From Cerina sp048266425 (GTDB lineage: Bacteria; Bacteroidota; Bacteroidia; Flavobacteriales; Flavobacteriaceae): a stretch of DNA of 64,000 nt. Numbering within the stretch: position 1 is the stretch's first letter; every line of letters starts with the position of its first letter. The notes under the pieces were generated by a model. That model was given only the letters and a program-made list of their open reading frames with translations. It was not told the origin of the DNA and did no database searches. The stretch lies in contig JBLWZN010000022.1 in the NCBI GenBank assembly GCA_048266425.1, positions 1 to 64,000 on the forward strand, given 5' to 3'. The position numbers were made by a program, and so were the translations under genes. Positions 17,694 to 27,049 of the stretch are shown in pieces.

Positions 17694-18434
17694 ATGACTA
17701 CAGCGATCATAATTGATGACGAGCAGCATTGTATTAATAGGCTTACAAATTTATTGGCCAATTTTAATAGTATCGAAATTCTGGATTCGTACTCATCGGT
17801 CGAGACAGGAATTCACGGAATAAGGGAGTTGGGCCCTGATCTGGTCTTTTTGGACGTGCAAATCCATCAAAAAACGGGCTTTGACCTCCTTAAAGAAATC
17901 GGAAAGGTGGATTTTGAGGTTGTTTTCACCACGGCCTTCGATACCTACGCCGTTCAGGCCTTTAGGTTCAGTGCGGTGGATTATCTTTTAAAGCCCATAG
18001 ATGAAGATGACCTGCGAGCCGCCTTGGAAAAGGTTGGCAAAAAACTGGATGGGAAGGATTTTGAAAAAAAAATGGACAACCTATTAAACAATATTCACAA
18101 GAAGGATATTAACAAGAAAATAAGTATCCCTACGTTTGATGGATTGGAATTTGTAGAAGTTTCTGATATAGTACGCTGCCAGGCCGATGTGAATTACACC
18201 CATATTTTCGTTAAAAACCGAGGAAAAATAACGGTTTCCAGAACCTTAAAAAGCTTCGAGAGCCTGCTGTCCGAATGCAACTTTTTTCGCGTACACAATT
18301 CCCATCTCATCAATCTGGATCATATTCAAAAATATACCAAGGGAAAAGGTGGATATATTACCATGGTCGATAATGCCTGTATTGAGGTTTCCAGTCGGAG
18401 AAGGGACGATTTTTTAAGCGCAATTGCCAATTAG
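17694..18434 (+). CDS. LytTR-family response regulator
   Basis: The receiver domain (about 1-120) has the phosphorylation site D54 in LVFLDVQ, with the acidic pair in IIDDEQ and the conserved K in YLLKPIDE. The LytTR DNA-binding domain (about 145-244) includes VRCQADVNYTHIF and RVHNSHLINLDHI. It begins 21 bases after the kinase gene, so the two form a two-component system that regulates transcription. Because the kinase is broken as sequenced, the regulator may be orphaned in this strain. Its own reading frame is intact. Confidence 0.92.
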   Translation: MTTAIIIDDEQHCINRLTNLLANFNSIEILDSYSSVETGIHGIRELGPDLVFLDVQIHQKTGFDLLKEIGKVDFEVVFTTAFDTYAVQAFRFSAVDYLLKPIDEDDLRAALEKVGKKLDGKDFEKKMDNLLNNIHKKDINKKISIPTFDGLEFVEVSDIVRCQADVNYTHIFVKNRGKITVSRTLKSFESLLSECNFFRVHNSHLINLDHIQKYTKGKGGYITMVDNACIEVSSRRRDDFLSAIAN

Positions 18435-18553
18435 GACAAATTTTATACATAATAACAGAAAGGTTTCTTGACAAAGGAAAATTCGTCGAAATCCATATAT
18501 TGGTTTAAATATACTTGGATTAGACTAGTTACAAGGAATTAAAAGGCCTCATA

Positions 18554-19507
18554 ATGAAAATTCCAAAATACTTTATCAGTTGCGATTGGGGAACCACGAA
18601 TTTTAGATTGAAAGTGGTAGAGACCTCTTCTTTGGATGTTATTTTCGAGCACCGTACCGATAGGGGTGTCAAATCCCTTTTTCAATTGTATTCGGAGGGG
18701 AAAAGGGAAGGACAAACCCAATTTTTTATGGACTATCTATATCAAGAAGCCCGTAATCTTCCGTTCCAACATCAAGGCCATTTGATCATTGCAAGCGGAA
18801 TGGCCTCCTCCAATATAGGGCTGCAAGAACTTGAATACGCCCAGTTTCCCTTTTCTGTAAGCGGGGAAAACCTAAATTGGAAACGTATTTCCCTGGACAG
18901 CAAATTGGACGTACTTCTGGTCTCGGGAGTAAAATGTGAAACCGGCATGATGCGTGGGGAAGAGGTGCAGGCTATAGGTCTTGGGGGGTTTTTGGCGCCC
19001 CATGGTAAAGGCACTTTGATCTTGCCCGGTACGCACAGTAAACATTTGGGCTATGATTCAGGCAATTTTATTTCCCTAAATAATTTTATGACGGGCGAAC
19101 TATTTGAGGTGCTTTCAAAAAATAGTATCTTGGCCAATTCAGTTGTTGCCGGCCCGCTTGCGAAGTCGGCTAGGGAGGCCTTTTTGGACGGAATTGGGCA
19201 GGGCCTTAATGGGAGATTGGGAGCCAATCTGCTTACCGTTAGGGCGAGACATATTTTAAAAAATTGCGATAAAAAGGATAACTATTATTTTTTGAGCGGA
19301 TTGTTGATCGGGGAGGAGGTTGCCTACCTAAAAGAGGTTGGTGGGAAAGTGTTTTTGGCGGCGCCCCAACCCATAGCGGAACTTTACACAATAGCGCTCG
19401 AATACTTTTTGGTCGACGGTAAGTTGGTGTGTTTTGATGACCAGGCACTGGAAAGGGCAGTTTTAATCGGGCAACGGAAAATGCTTATGGTCTCTAATTT
19501 AAAGTAA
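18554..19507 (+). CDS. dgoK: 2-dehydro-3-deoxygalactonokinase (KDGal kinase) family
   Basis: This 317-residue enzyme phosphorylates 2-keto-3-deoxygalactonate. The ATPase-fold start ISCDWGTTNFRLKVV and the later LPGTHSKHLGYDSG and NNFMTGELFEVL are typical of the DgoK family. KDGal arises from D-galactonate and also from 3,6-anhydro-D-galactose of red-algal galactans (where the enzyme is called DauC). The sulfatase gene follows after 17 bases, which supports the second route, but no aldolase or dehydrogenase partner is in this window. Confidence 0.85.
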   Translation: MKIPKYFISCDWGTTNFRLKVVETSSLDVIFEHRTDRGVKSLFQLYSEGKREGQTQFFMDYLYQEARNLPFQHQGHLIIASGMASSNIGLQELEYAQFPFSVSGENLNWKRISLDSKLDVLLVSGVKCETGMMRGEEVQAIGLGGFLAPHGKGTLILPGTHSKHLGYDSGNFISLNNFMTGELFEVLSKNSILANSVVAGPLAKSAREAFLDGIGQGLNGRLGANLLTVRARHILKNCDKKDNYYFLSGLLIGEEVAYLKEVGGKVFLAAPQPIAELYTIALEYFLVDGKLVCFDDQALERAVLIGQRKMLMVSNLK

Positions 19508-19524
19508 CAAAGAAACGGAAAAAA

Positions 19525-21084
19525 ATGGGAACGGGAATCAAATGGATCAGTGCTTTATCCGGGTTGCTTTTACTAACCGCTACGGGGTGTAAGCAACAGG
19601 AAAAAAATAAACTTGACGAGAATCCGAAACTACCTAATATCGTTATAATCTATATGGACGATCTGGGTTTTGGGGACGTAGGTTTTAATGGATCCAAGGT
19701 ATTGAAAACCCCAAATATGGATCATTTGGCCGACGCGGGACTCCGGTTTACCAATGGTTATGCCACTTCTGCAACCTGTACTCCGAGCAGGTACGCACTG
19801 CTGACGGGCATCTACCCTTGGAGGGAAAAGGATGCCAAGATATTGCCGGGCACAGCTCCGCTTATCATCGGTACCAACCAAATGACGATTCCCAAAATGT
19901 TGAAAACCAAAGGCTATCACACCGGGGTGGTTGGCAAGTGGCACCTGGGTCTTGGGGATGGCAATTTGGATTGGAACGAAAAAATTGCTCCGAGCCCCAA
20001 TGAGGTGGGCTTTGATTATTCCTTTATAATGGCGGCCACGCAAGATAGGGTACCAACGGTTTATATAAAAAACGGGCATGTGGTAGGCCTTGACCCCCAA
20101 GATCCTATTTATGTCGATTACGACAAGAACTTTCCTGGGGAACCCACAGCCCTTGATCATCCAGAAATGCTAAAGCTGAAGTGGGATCACGGACATAACA
20201 ACAGCATCGTAAATGGAATCCCCCGTATCGGATTTATGAAAGGCGGCAAGTCCGCCCTATGGAAGGATGAGGAGATGGCGGATACCTTTCTGAAGGAAGC
20301 CGAAGACTACGTTACCGCCCATAAGGATGGACCCTTCTTCCTGTACTATGCCATGCAGCAACCCCATGTGCCACGAACCCCGAATCCTCGATTTGTGGGC
20401 AAGACAAGTCTTGGGGCTAGAGGGGATGTCATTGCGGAGGCCGATTGGTGCGTGGGGGAATTTGTAAAAGTGTTGGACAAGCAGGGGCTGTTGGATAATA
20501 CGCTCATCATATTTACAAGTGACAATGGCCCCGTTCTTAACGACGGCTATCAAGATGAGGCGGTCGAGAAAAATGGGGACCATACCCCTTGGGGACCATT
20601 TAGGGGCGGCAAGTATAGCTTGTTCGATGCGGGAACCCATGTTCCTTTCTTCACGTATTGGAAGGGAAAGATCCAGCCCGGTGTTTCGGACGCGTTGGTC
20701 TGCCAGATAGATTTACTTTCTTCCTTGGCCGACTTGGTAAAGAGTGATATCCGAACCAAGGACAGCGAAGATTTGTTGGACGCCTTTGTTGGAAAAAGTC
20801 AACAAGGACGGAGCGATCTGGTACTGGAAGCTACATCGCGAACGGCCTACCGAAAAGGCAATTGGGCAATGATACCCCCCTACGACGGACCGGCCATAAA
20901 TAAATCGGTGAACATTGAGCTTGGAAATTCTAGTGAATATCAATTGTACAACCTTAAGAAGGATCAAGGGGAATTGAATAATCTCGCAAACGATCAAAAG
21001 GAAAAGTTGCAGGAAATGATATCGGGCTATGATCATATCGTGGGGAAAACCGAAATAAAGACGGAGGAATTGGAATTGAAATGA
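19525..21084 (+). CDS. Sulfatase lipoprotein (family S1, formylglycine type)
   Basis: The enzyme hydrolyses a sulfate ester, probably on a polysaccharide. Its lipobox is LLLTATGC (Cys22). The calcium-binding YMDDLGFGD (D45, D46) precedes the active-site motif C85-T-P-S-R, where Cys is converted to formylglycine. The later GKWHLG and TSDNGP segments hold further catalytic residues. The protein is 519 residues. No maturase gene is in the window, so it must be elsewhere. It is co-transcribed with the KDGal kinase. The precise substrate cannot be told. Confidence 0.9.
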   Translation: MGTGIKWISALSGLLLLTATGCKQQEKNKLDENPKLPNIVIIYMDDLGFGDVGFNGSKVLKTPNMDHLADAGLRFTNGYATSATCTPSRYALLTGIYPWREKDAKILPGTAPLIIGTNQMTIPKMLKTKGYHTGVVGKWHLGLGDGNLDWNEKIAPSPNEVGFDYSFIMAATQDRVPTVYIKNGHVVGLDPQDPIYVDYDKNFPGEPTALDHPEMLKLKWDHGHNNSIVNGIPRIGFMKGGKSALWKDEEMADTFLKEAEDYVTAHKDGPFFLYYAMQQPHVPRTPNPRFVGKTSLGARGDVIAEADWCVGEFVKVLDKQGLLDNTLIIFTSDNGPVLNDGYQDEAVEKNGDHTPWGPFRGGKYSLFDAGTHVPFFTYWKGKIQPGVSDALVCQIDLLSSLADLVKSDIRTKDSEDLLDAFVGKSQQGRSDLVLEATSRTAYRKGNWAMIPPYDGPAINKSVNIELGNSSEYQLYNLKKDQGELNNLANDQKEKLQEMISGYDHIVGKTEIKTEELELK

Positions 21085-21174
21085 ACTTCGGAGGAAGTTA
21101 GGATTTAGAAATAAGTATTAAGATTTGCGAGGCAACCGCCCAGTACATAAAATTATTGAAAATTCAATTTTAAG

Positions 21175-21229
21175 CTCCCCTCTTCAGACGAAGAGGGGAA
21201 TGAATCGGCCTTTGGCTGGGAAAGGGGAG
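21175..21229. repeat. REP-like hairpin CCCCTCTTC/GAAGAGGGG
   Basis: Perfect 9-base arms at 21177-21185 and 21190-21198 have an AGAC loop. A second CTCCCCT/AGGGGAG pair (21175, 21223) encloses it, giving a cloverleaf-like fold. Confidence 0.6.
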
Positions 21230-21306
21230 TATGAAAGCCCGAACTTTTGGTTATTATCCCATTATGGGCAATATTGGAATCCAAGGCTTGTGCTTTCAAA
21301 CCCTCC

Positions 21307-21330
21307 GTCCCGGACGGTGCCGTCCGGGAC
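21307..21330. repeat. Palindrome GTCCCGGACGG/CCGTCCGGGAC
   Basis: Perfect 11-base arms with a TG centre. The GC content is far above the surroundings. Confidence 0.8.
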
Positions 21331-21331
21331 A

Positions 21332-21353
21332 CCTCCCTTCAGATGAAGGGAGG
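21332..21353. repeat. Hairpin CCTCCCTTC/GAAGGGAGG
   Basis: Perfect 9-base arms with an AGAT loop, directly behind the previous palindrome. Its arms resemble those of the hairpin at 21177. Confidence 0.75.
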
Positions 21354-21561
21354 AGCCTTTGATACGGTTATCACTACGATATTCGCAAATGGGTACAGGG
21401 TAGTTTCTAGCGGAAAGGTGTCCAATACAAGATCAAAAATTCGAAATTTAATCCAGATAGGTTATCCTCAGCACCGTCCAGTCGAAAGTCTTGTCTCTTG
21501 ATTCTTGACTCTTGGCTCTTGTTTCGGGTAACCAATAATTTCAATTTCACAAGTTAAATAC

Positions 21562-21885
21562 ATGCTCCGATTTATTCTCCATTACGGTATTCATTTTATT
21601 GTGCCGATTCTTGTTGGACTGATCTTTTTCAGGAAGCACCGCTTAAAAATCATTCTTATTCTGTTGGGCGGAATCCTTATCGATGTGGATCATCTCTGGG
21701 CGAATCCCATTTTCGATCCCGAACGATGCAGTATCGGATACCACTTGCTGCACAGTTATTGGGCCATAGCCTTGTATTTCGCCCTCTTTATTTACAAGCG
21801 GACCCGGATTATAGGCTTGGCCTTACTGATCCATATTTTGGCGGATAGCGTGGATTGTTGGTTAATGGTTTTGGATACGCATTGA
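21562..21885 (+). CDS. DUF6122 family membrane protein
   Basis: The 107-residue protein has about three hydrophobic helices. The conserved pattern is LHYGIHFIVPI at the start, then GGILIDVDHLWANP, IGYHLLHS and ILADSVDC. These His and Asp residues, all near membrane edges, look like a metal site related to the YdjM/LexA-regulated membrane hydrolase fold. The role is unknown. Its end overlaps the convergent EEP gene by 24 bases. Confidence 0.75.
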   Translation: MLRFILHYGIHFIVPILVGLIFFRKHRLKIILILLGGILIDVDHLWANPIFDPERCSIGYHLLHSYWAIALYFALFIYKRTRIIGLALLIHILADSVDCWLMVLDTH

Positions 21886-22890
21886 GGCCATAACAGGAAA
21901 ATGGTCGGACAGATGGATGTCGAAGTTTTTATGTGCGGTAATCGTAAAGGCCTTGTCCGCTAAAATAAAATCGATGCGCACCGGATAATATTTAAAATTG
22001 AAAGTACGGCCATAACCGGTTCCCTTTTCTTGAAAAGTATCCTGCAGATCTCCCTTTATTATTTTATAAACATTGGAGAATTGGGTGTTGTTAAAGTCTC
22101 CACATACGATAACCTTATGGGAGGTAGCTTTTCTGTGGGCATCAAAGATTTCGGCTTGTTGATGCTGTTTCACAAAGGAATTGCTGAGCCTTTTGTAGAG
22201 TTTTCCCGAGGGTTCCTGGGACAGTGTTTCTGCATCGGGCTTTATTCGCAAAGATTACAGGTGTAGATTATAGATCCGGAGGGTATCCTTTTCGTATAGC
22301 ACATCGGTAAAGATAGCATTGTTAGAGCTATTTGGAAAGTCCAAGGACCCTTTGGACACGATGGGATATTTGGAAAAAATAGCTTGAATCACCTTATTTG
22401 TGCGCTTCTTGTAGCTGATATAGCTGTAGGGATATTGCTTAAACTGTTTTGCTTTCGTATAGTCAAATTCCTGAAAGCAAAGAATATCGGGATCCTCTTT
22501 AGATACAAAGTCCACAATTTCATTGCCCAACAAAGGATTGTCGATCCATTCATACTTATTAAAAATGCGGGCGTTGTAGCTCATTATGCTTAAATCTTCC
22601 TTCTTTATAGGTGACTCCGAAAACCGAAACTTAAAAAAGGAACCCAGGAAGACATAGGCCAAGATCAAAATGGATAGGGAAAGTAGAAATTGGCCTTTGC
22701 GCTTTAGGATCCAATAGCCGGCAAAAAGGATATTTATCGGTACCAACAAAGCGGCAGCCAAACTAAGTACGGATAAGGAAGGAAAACTTTCGACCGAAAT
22801 ACTGGGCACTGCACAAGAAAGGAGCAATAGCAAAGCAAAAACCCAATTGACCAAAAATATGATCTTATCAAAAAATGTGATATTTCCCAC
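21862..22890 (-). pseudogene. Endonuclease/exonuclease/phosphatase family membrane protein, broken by an in-frame TAA
   Basis: The N-terminal part has about three membrane helices (residues 10-90). The EEP catalytic domain follows, with SIMSYNARIF, DILCFQEFD, GDFNNTQFSN and SDHFPVMA. A TAA at 22255-22257 interrupts the same frame directly after IYNLHL. The next codons read SLRIKPD, so the missing residue sits where homologues usually have Gln (LHLQS), and CAA to TAA is a single change. Without it the protein would be 342 residues. A TTG at 22249-22251 could restart a 129-residue fragment lacking half the active site. The gene is the last of the mutL-rhomboid cluster. Confidence 0.85.
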
Positions 22891-23031
22891 GTAGTGTTAT
22901 CTTATTCCAACAGGACCCGTTTAAACTTTTCGGTCAATTAAAAAAATTTATGTGCTAATCCGTTTTGCCGGACAATCATAAAAAAAATTAAATGGGCCCA
23001 CTATCCCAAATACTAAAGGACTGCCACGAGG

Positions 23032-23904
23032 TTATTCGTTCTTTCCTGCCTTGAACAAAAAGTCCTTTTCTGCCTTGGAAAGGCTCTCGTAGCCCGATTT
23101 ACTGATTTTATCCAGAATGTCATCGATTTTTCGTTGATGTCCATCCTTATCGTAATTCTTTACCGGGCCGGCGTCCCTTTTCTTCCGGTAAACCGTCTTT
23201 AAAGGGGCCTTTTTTTCCTTTCGTTTAAAGAGATTGGCAATGGCATCCATTAGGTTGGAGAACCATTCCCCTATGTCCTTGCCCTCGATCAATTGTTTGG
23301 CGTAGGTATAGCCCAGTAAAGCTCCTCCCAAATGGGCCAAATGGCCCCCTGCATTGTTCCCTATCGGGATTTGGACCAGATCGATCAGCACAAGAAAAAC
23401 GCCAATATACCATAGCTTAACATTGAAAAAAAGAAGTCTTACCTCTTGATTGGGAAGATATGCGCAAACAAATATAAGAACGGACGTGACCCCGGCAGAG
23501 GCCCCAATAAGTGCCGTGTTGGTGTCTAAAAAAGCGGGAAAAATGTTGTAGCTCAGTAGGAAGGTCAACCCTCCGGCAATCACTCCGAGAAAATATACGT
23601 TCATAAACCGCTTGGCCCCAAAAAGATTTAGGAATATCCGCCCCGAGAAATAGAGCATGATCATATTCCAGAAAATATGCCACAGGCCACCGTGAAAAAA
23701 GGAATAGGTGACCAAGGACCAAGGCTGTTTAAGAAAATTGAAAAAATCGGTTGGGAGTTCAAACCAGTGCTCGATGAAATTGCCGGGCAAGCGCAACAAA
23801 AAGACCAGCAGGCTATTGACCAAAAAGACCAATACATTGATGGCTATGAGCTTTTCGGCAATGCTTAAACGTGCATATTGGTATTTGAGGTTTCCGATGT
23901 TCAT
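23032..23904 (-). CDS. Rhomboid family intramembrane serine protease
   Basis: Six membrane helices form an intramembrane protease. The catalytic Ser is S136 in GASAG and the catalytic His is H191 in GGHLAHLGGALLGY. HGGLWHIFWNM forms the conserved loop near helix 2. A charged cytoplasmic tail of about 85 residues follows (205-290), including a KISKSGYESLSKAEKDFL segment common in flavobacterial rhomboids. It is the second of two rhomboids in tandem. The gap to the first is 127 bases. Confidence 0.92.
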   Translation of the reverse strand: MNIGNLKYQYARLSIAEKLIAINVLVFLVNSLLVFLLRLPGNFIEHWFELPTDFFNFLKQPWSLVTYSFFHGGLWHIFWNMIMLYFSGRIFLNLFGAKRFMNVYFLGVIAGGLTFLLSYNIFPAFLDTNTALIGASAGVTSVLIFVCAYLPNQEVRLLFFNVKLWYIGVFLVLIDLVQIPIGNNAGGHLAHLGGALLGYTYAKQLIEGKDIGEWFSNLMDAIANLFKRKEKKAPLKTVYRKKRDAGPVKNYDKDGHQRKIDDILDKISKSGYESLSKAEKDFLFKAGKNE

Positions 23905-24031
23905 AGATAACGGTTGTTGGCCGATTTTTATTTATGTTGATGTTGGACGCCAGTTTTAATAAACATTTTAGTTCCCAGGGTTATTGGTTTATTGAGGCCA
24001 TACAAATAACGAAGTAACCCAATGGCGATCC

Positions 24032-24775
24032 TTAATTCCACCGATGATCGTCGAACTGATTTTTCTTCCAGTACCACATCATGATAAATCCAAATATAGC
24101 CCCCCCCACATGGGCAAAATGGGCAATGCTTCCGCCAAAAATTGAAAAACCGGTGATTCCCGAAAAGAGGTCCAACCCTATTAAAACCGGAATAAAATAT
24201 TTTGCCTTTATAGGTATTGGAAGGAAGATAAGGAACAGTTCACTATTGGGAAAGGCCATTCCAAAAGCGACCAAAACCCCGTAGATCGCCCCCGAAGCCC
24301 CGACGGCTGGAGTGCTATAAGCGCTCAGAAAATTGTCGATGGTACTTTTGGAGGCTATATTGTACCAATCCGGGCTGTACTTCCCACTGGAGATGACCTC
24401 CATTACCTGTGCCTTGCTAATCCCTGAATTGACCAAGGCGTGCATTCCTTCTTGAAAATAGAAATAATTTACCGCGGTGTGCAGAAACGCTGCCCCGAGC
24501 CCTGCCGAAAAATAAAAGAAGAAGAACTTGTTCCTGCCCCACATACGTTCCAGAGGGGACCCAAAGATCCACAGGGCATACATATTGAAAAGGATGTGCA
24601 TAAATCCCCCATGCATAAACATATGGGTAACCACCTGCCACCACTCAAAATGTTCGTTTTTAGGAAACCAAAGGGAAAACCATTCATACATCTGGTCTCC
24701 ATAAAGATAAGTTGCCACAAAAAACAACACATTAAGTATGATCAAATGTTTTACTGCGTCCGTAATTCTACCCAT
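24032..24775 (-). CDS. Rhomboid family intramembrane serine protease
   Basis: The catalytic dyad is S161 (VGASGAIYG) and H222 (AHFAHVGGAIFG). HMFMHGGFMHILFNM is the conserved loop after the first helix. There is an unusual insert of about 45 residues (110-155) between helices 3 and 4. The length is 247 residues. The start codon directly follows the mutL stop (TAA then ATG, no gap), so translation is probably coupled. Confidence 0.92.
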   Translation of the reverse strand: MGRITDAVKHLIILNVLFFVATYLYGDQMYEWFSLWFPKNEHFEWWQVVTHMFMHGGFMHILFNMYALWIFGSPLERMWGRNKFFFFYFSAGLGAAFLHTAVNYFYFQEGMHALVNSGISKAQVMEVISSGKYSPDWYNIASKSTIDNFLSAYSTPAVGASGAIYGVLVAFGMAFPNSELFLIFLPIPIKAKYFIPVLIGLDLFSGITGFSIFGGSIAHFAHVGGAIFGFIMMWYWKKNQFDDHRWN

Positions 24776-26626
24776 TTATTTAAATTTATTGTCAATATCC
24801 TCTCCTGTAATCGTAATATATATTGGTTTGTTAAAGGGACTCAGCTTGGGTTCCTTACATGCAAACAAATCGTTCACCAGGGCCAATTGGGAACTCACGT
24901 CCAATATGTCCCCGGTCTTTACGCTTAAACATTTGCACAGGGTCTTGCTCAACCTGTCCGTATGCGAAAAATTATCGTCATCCGGATGTTGTTGGTGTTC
25001 GGAGATAAGCTCATCCAAAACAATTTCCGCTTCACTTGCAGGAATCAATAGAGGTAACCCCTTTATTTCCAGATGTTCAGAGTCTACCGCTCCAAAAGCA
25101 AACCCGATGGTCGTCAAACTTTCCTTGATTTCTTCAAAAATAGCCATAGCGGCTTTTGGTAAAGAAAGTGTCAAAGGAAATAACAATTGTTGGCTTATAG
25201 CTCCTTTGACCGTAATATTTTTTAAAAATTTTTCATAAAGTACCCGTTGGTGCGCCCTGCGTTGATCTATCACCACCATTCCGGACTTTATTGTAGTGAC
25301 AATGTATTTTCGCTTTAACTGAAAAGTGGTGGTCGTGGTCTCTGTTTGTTCCCCATATTTTGGAAATAGGTTTCCGGTAATCGTTTCCGATTCAAAACTT
25401 ACGCTACTAAAATCGGCCTCCTTGCCAACCTTGGATTCCAGGCCTACATAGAGATTTTCCCAACCTTGTACATTTTGCTTTTGATAATGTGGGCGGAAAG
25501 TCGATTTCTGTTCCGTATTTGAAAATGGGTTGAAAGCTTGGTCAATCGTTACCTTTGGCAGCACTCCCTCCCTATTTCGATATTCGTAGGGTGTTTCCAG
25601 ATTTTGATCCTGTTCAAAATCTAGTACTGGTGCTACGTTGAACTGCCCCAAACTGTGCTTTACGGTAGATCTTAATATGGCGTATAAAGTATGTTCATCA
25701 TCAAACTTGACCTCGGTTTTCGTAGGGTGTATATTGATGTCGATGGAACCGGGATCTACTTCCAGATAAAGGAAATAACCAGGGTGGGTCCCTTGTTTTA
25801 TCAATCCTTCAAAAGCGGAAAGTACGGCATGATGAAGGTATGGGCTCTTGATGAACCTGTCATTGACAAAGAAAAATTGTTCGCCCCTGCTTTTTTTGGC
25901 GAATTCGGGTTTGCCGACAAATCCCGATAATTTAACGACTTGGGTATCCTCTTGGACGGGAATCAATTTTTCATTGGTCCTACTTCCAAAAATATGTACG
26001 ATCCTTTGTTTGTAATTTGCTTTTGGCAGGCTAAAAAGCTCACTGCCGTTGTTGTAATAATGAAAAGCTATGGACGGATGGGCCAAGGCTACTCTTTGGA
26101 ACTCGTCCGTAATATGGCGAAGTTCTACGGTATCCGATTTTAGAAAGTTTCTTCGGGCCGGGATGTTGAAGAACAAATTCTTTACGGCAAAGGAAGTGCC
26201 TTTGGGGCCTACCGCAACTTCTTGTGAAATTATCTTGCTCCCCTCTATTTTTAAGGAAGTGCCCACTTCTTCATTTTCAGGCCGGGTCAATAAATCCACA
26301 TGGGCAATGGCCGCGATGGAGGCCAAGGCTTCCCCCCGGAATCCTTTGGTATGTAGGTTAAACAAATCTTCCGCACATTGAATTTTGGAGGTGGCATGGC
26401 GTTCAAAGCTCAAACGGGCATCCGTGGCGCTCATGCCCACCCCATCGTCTACTACTTGAATCAATATTTTGCCCCCGTCCTTAACGATAAGCTTAATGGA
26501 CGAAGCCCCTGCATCAATTGCATTTTCCAATAGTTCCTTGACTACCGAGGCCGGTCTTTGAACTACCTCGCCAGCTGCAATCTGGTTTGCAACGTGGTCT
26601 GGCAGAAGTTTTATTATATCTGCCAT
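24776..26626 (-). CDS. mutL: DNA mismatch repair protein MutL
   Basis: MutL links mismatch recognition by MutS to strand cutting. The GHKL ATPase domain has ENAIDAGAS (motif I), DDGVGM (motif II) and TKGFRGEAL (motif III), followed by the transducer domain to about residue 330. The C-terminal dimerisation domain holds DQRRAHQRVLYE and the endonuclease-site partner motif CKCLS near the end. At 616 residues it is full length. It overlaps the upstream small gene by one base (TAATG) and abuts the downstream rhomboid. Confidence 0.96.
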   Translation of the reverse strand: MADIIKLLPDHVANQIAAGEVVQRPASVVKELLENAIDAGASSIKLIVKDGGKILIQVVDDGVGMSATDARLSFERHATSKIQCAEDLFNLHTKGFRGEALASIAAIAHVDLLTRPENEEVGTSLKIEGSKIISQEVAVGPKGTSFAVKNLFFNIPARRNFLKSDTVELRHITDEFQRVALAHPSIAFHYYNNGSELFSLPKANYKQRIVHIFGSRTNEKLIPVQEDTQVVKLSGFVGKPEFAKKSRGEQFFFVNDRFIKSPYLHHAVLSAFEGLIKQGTHPGYFLYLEVDPGSIDINIHPTKTEVKFDDEHTLYAILRSTVKHSLGQFNVAPVLDFEQDQNLETPYEYRNREGVLPKVTIDQAFNPFSNTEQKSTFRPHYQKQNVQGWENLYVGLESKVGKEADFSSVSFESETITGNLFPKYGEQTETTTTTFQLKRKYIVTTIKSGMVVIDQRRAHQRVLYEKFLKNITVKGAISQQLLFPLTLSLPKAAMAIFEEIKESLTTIGFAFGAVDSEHLEIKGLPLLIPASEAEIVLDELISEHQQHPDDDNFSHTDRLSKTLCKCLSVKTGDILDVSSQLALVNDLFACKEPKLSPFNKPIYITITGEDIDNKFK

Positions 26627-26919
26627 TAATAAATAAAGTCTATTTTGCCATATTTTATAGCCGCGTATGCAAACATGAAAAGTAAAATGAGAATGATAAT
26701 AAACCGAAGCCTACTATTCCTGTTCCGATCCATGCTTTTTACGGTCTTCCAGTCTTCGCGAAAGCTCTTTTTGCGGTAGCCCTTAAAGTAATCCTTGTCA
26801 TTTTTGGCTTCTTTTTGCTTTCGTAAATTATCCAAGCGCTCCTTACGTTCATCGTAATAGCGAGGCGTATAGTTGTACGTTTTGTTTCTGTGCAGCCTAA
26901 ATAGTGATGGTAGTCTCAT
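26626..26919 (-). CDS. Small basic membrane protein upstream of mutL
   Basis: The 97-residue protein has a very basic N-terminal two-thirds (KTYNYTPRYYDERKERLDNL, then KKSFREDW) and one membrane helix near the end (RFIIILILLFMFAYAAIKYG). Homologues next to mutL in Flavobacteriaceae are sometimes labelled riboflavin synthase subunit beta, which the sequence does not support. I chose the start at 26919 (MRLPSLF), because a promoter box lies only 12 bases before the alternative start at 26925. It overlaps mutL by one base. Confidence 0.75.
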   Translation of the reverse strand: MRLPSLFRLHRNKTYNYTPRYYDERKERLDNLRKQKEAKNDKDYFKGYRKKSFREDWKTVKSMDRNRNSRLRFIIILILLFMFAYAAIKYGKIDFIY

Positions 26920-26936
26920 AGTCATTTAACCGTTTT

Positions 26937-26944
26937 CAAAAGTA
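26937..26944 (-). promoter_or_regulatory. -7 promoter box candidate for the mutL operon (TACTTTTG)
   Basis: The minus strand reads TACTTTTG, a perfect TAnnTTTG match. It is 18 bases before the chosen start, so the leader would be only about 12 bases. Confidence 0.4.
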
Positions 26945-27049
26945 CTGAAAATAGGGGTAAAATACCCAGTCCAAAGCGTCAAAATTTGTTAATATTGCCC
27001 CTCGGTTACGATTATGATTCGTTATTTTTACAGTTAAATCACCTATCCT

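Larger units (their letters stand above)
21085..21561. other. 477-base gap with three hairpins and a stutter tract, no gene
   Basis: The gap contains three strong palindromes (listed separately) between 21175 and 21353, then an unremarkable stretch, then the stutter tract CTTGTCTCTTGATTCTTGAC at about 21490-21525. Short open frames overlap the hairpins, but none looks like a protein. Confidence 0.6.

Noticed and set aside
26626..26919. Riboflavin synthase subunit beta as the name for the gene before mutL
   Set aside because: The protein is 97 residues with one membrane helix and has none of the lumazine synthase motifs. The label is probably inherited from a neighbouring gene.
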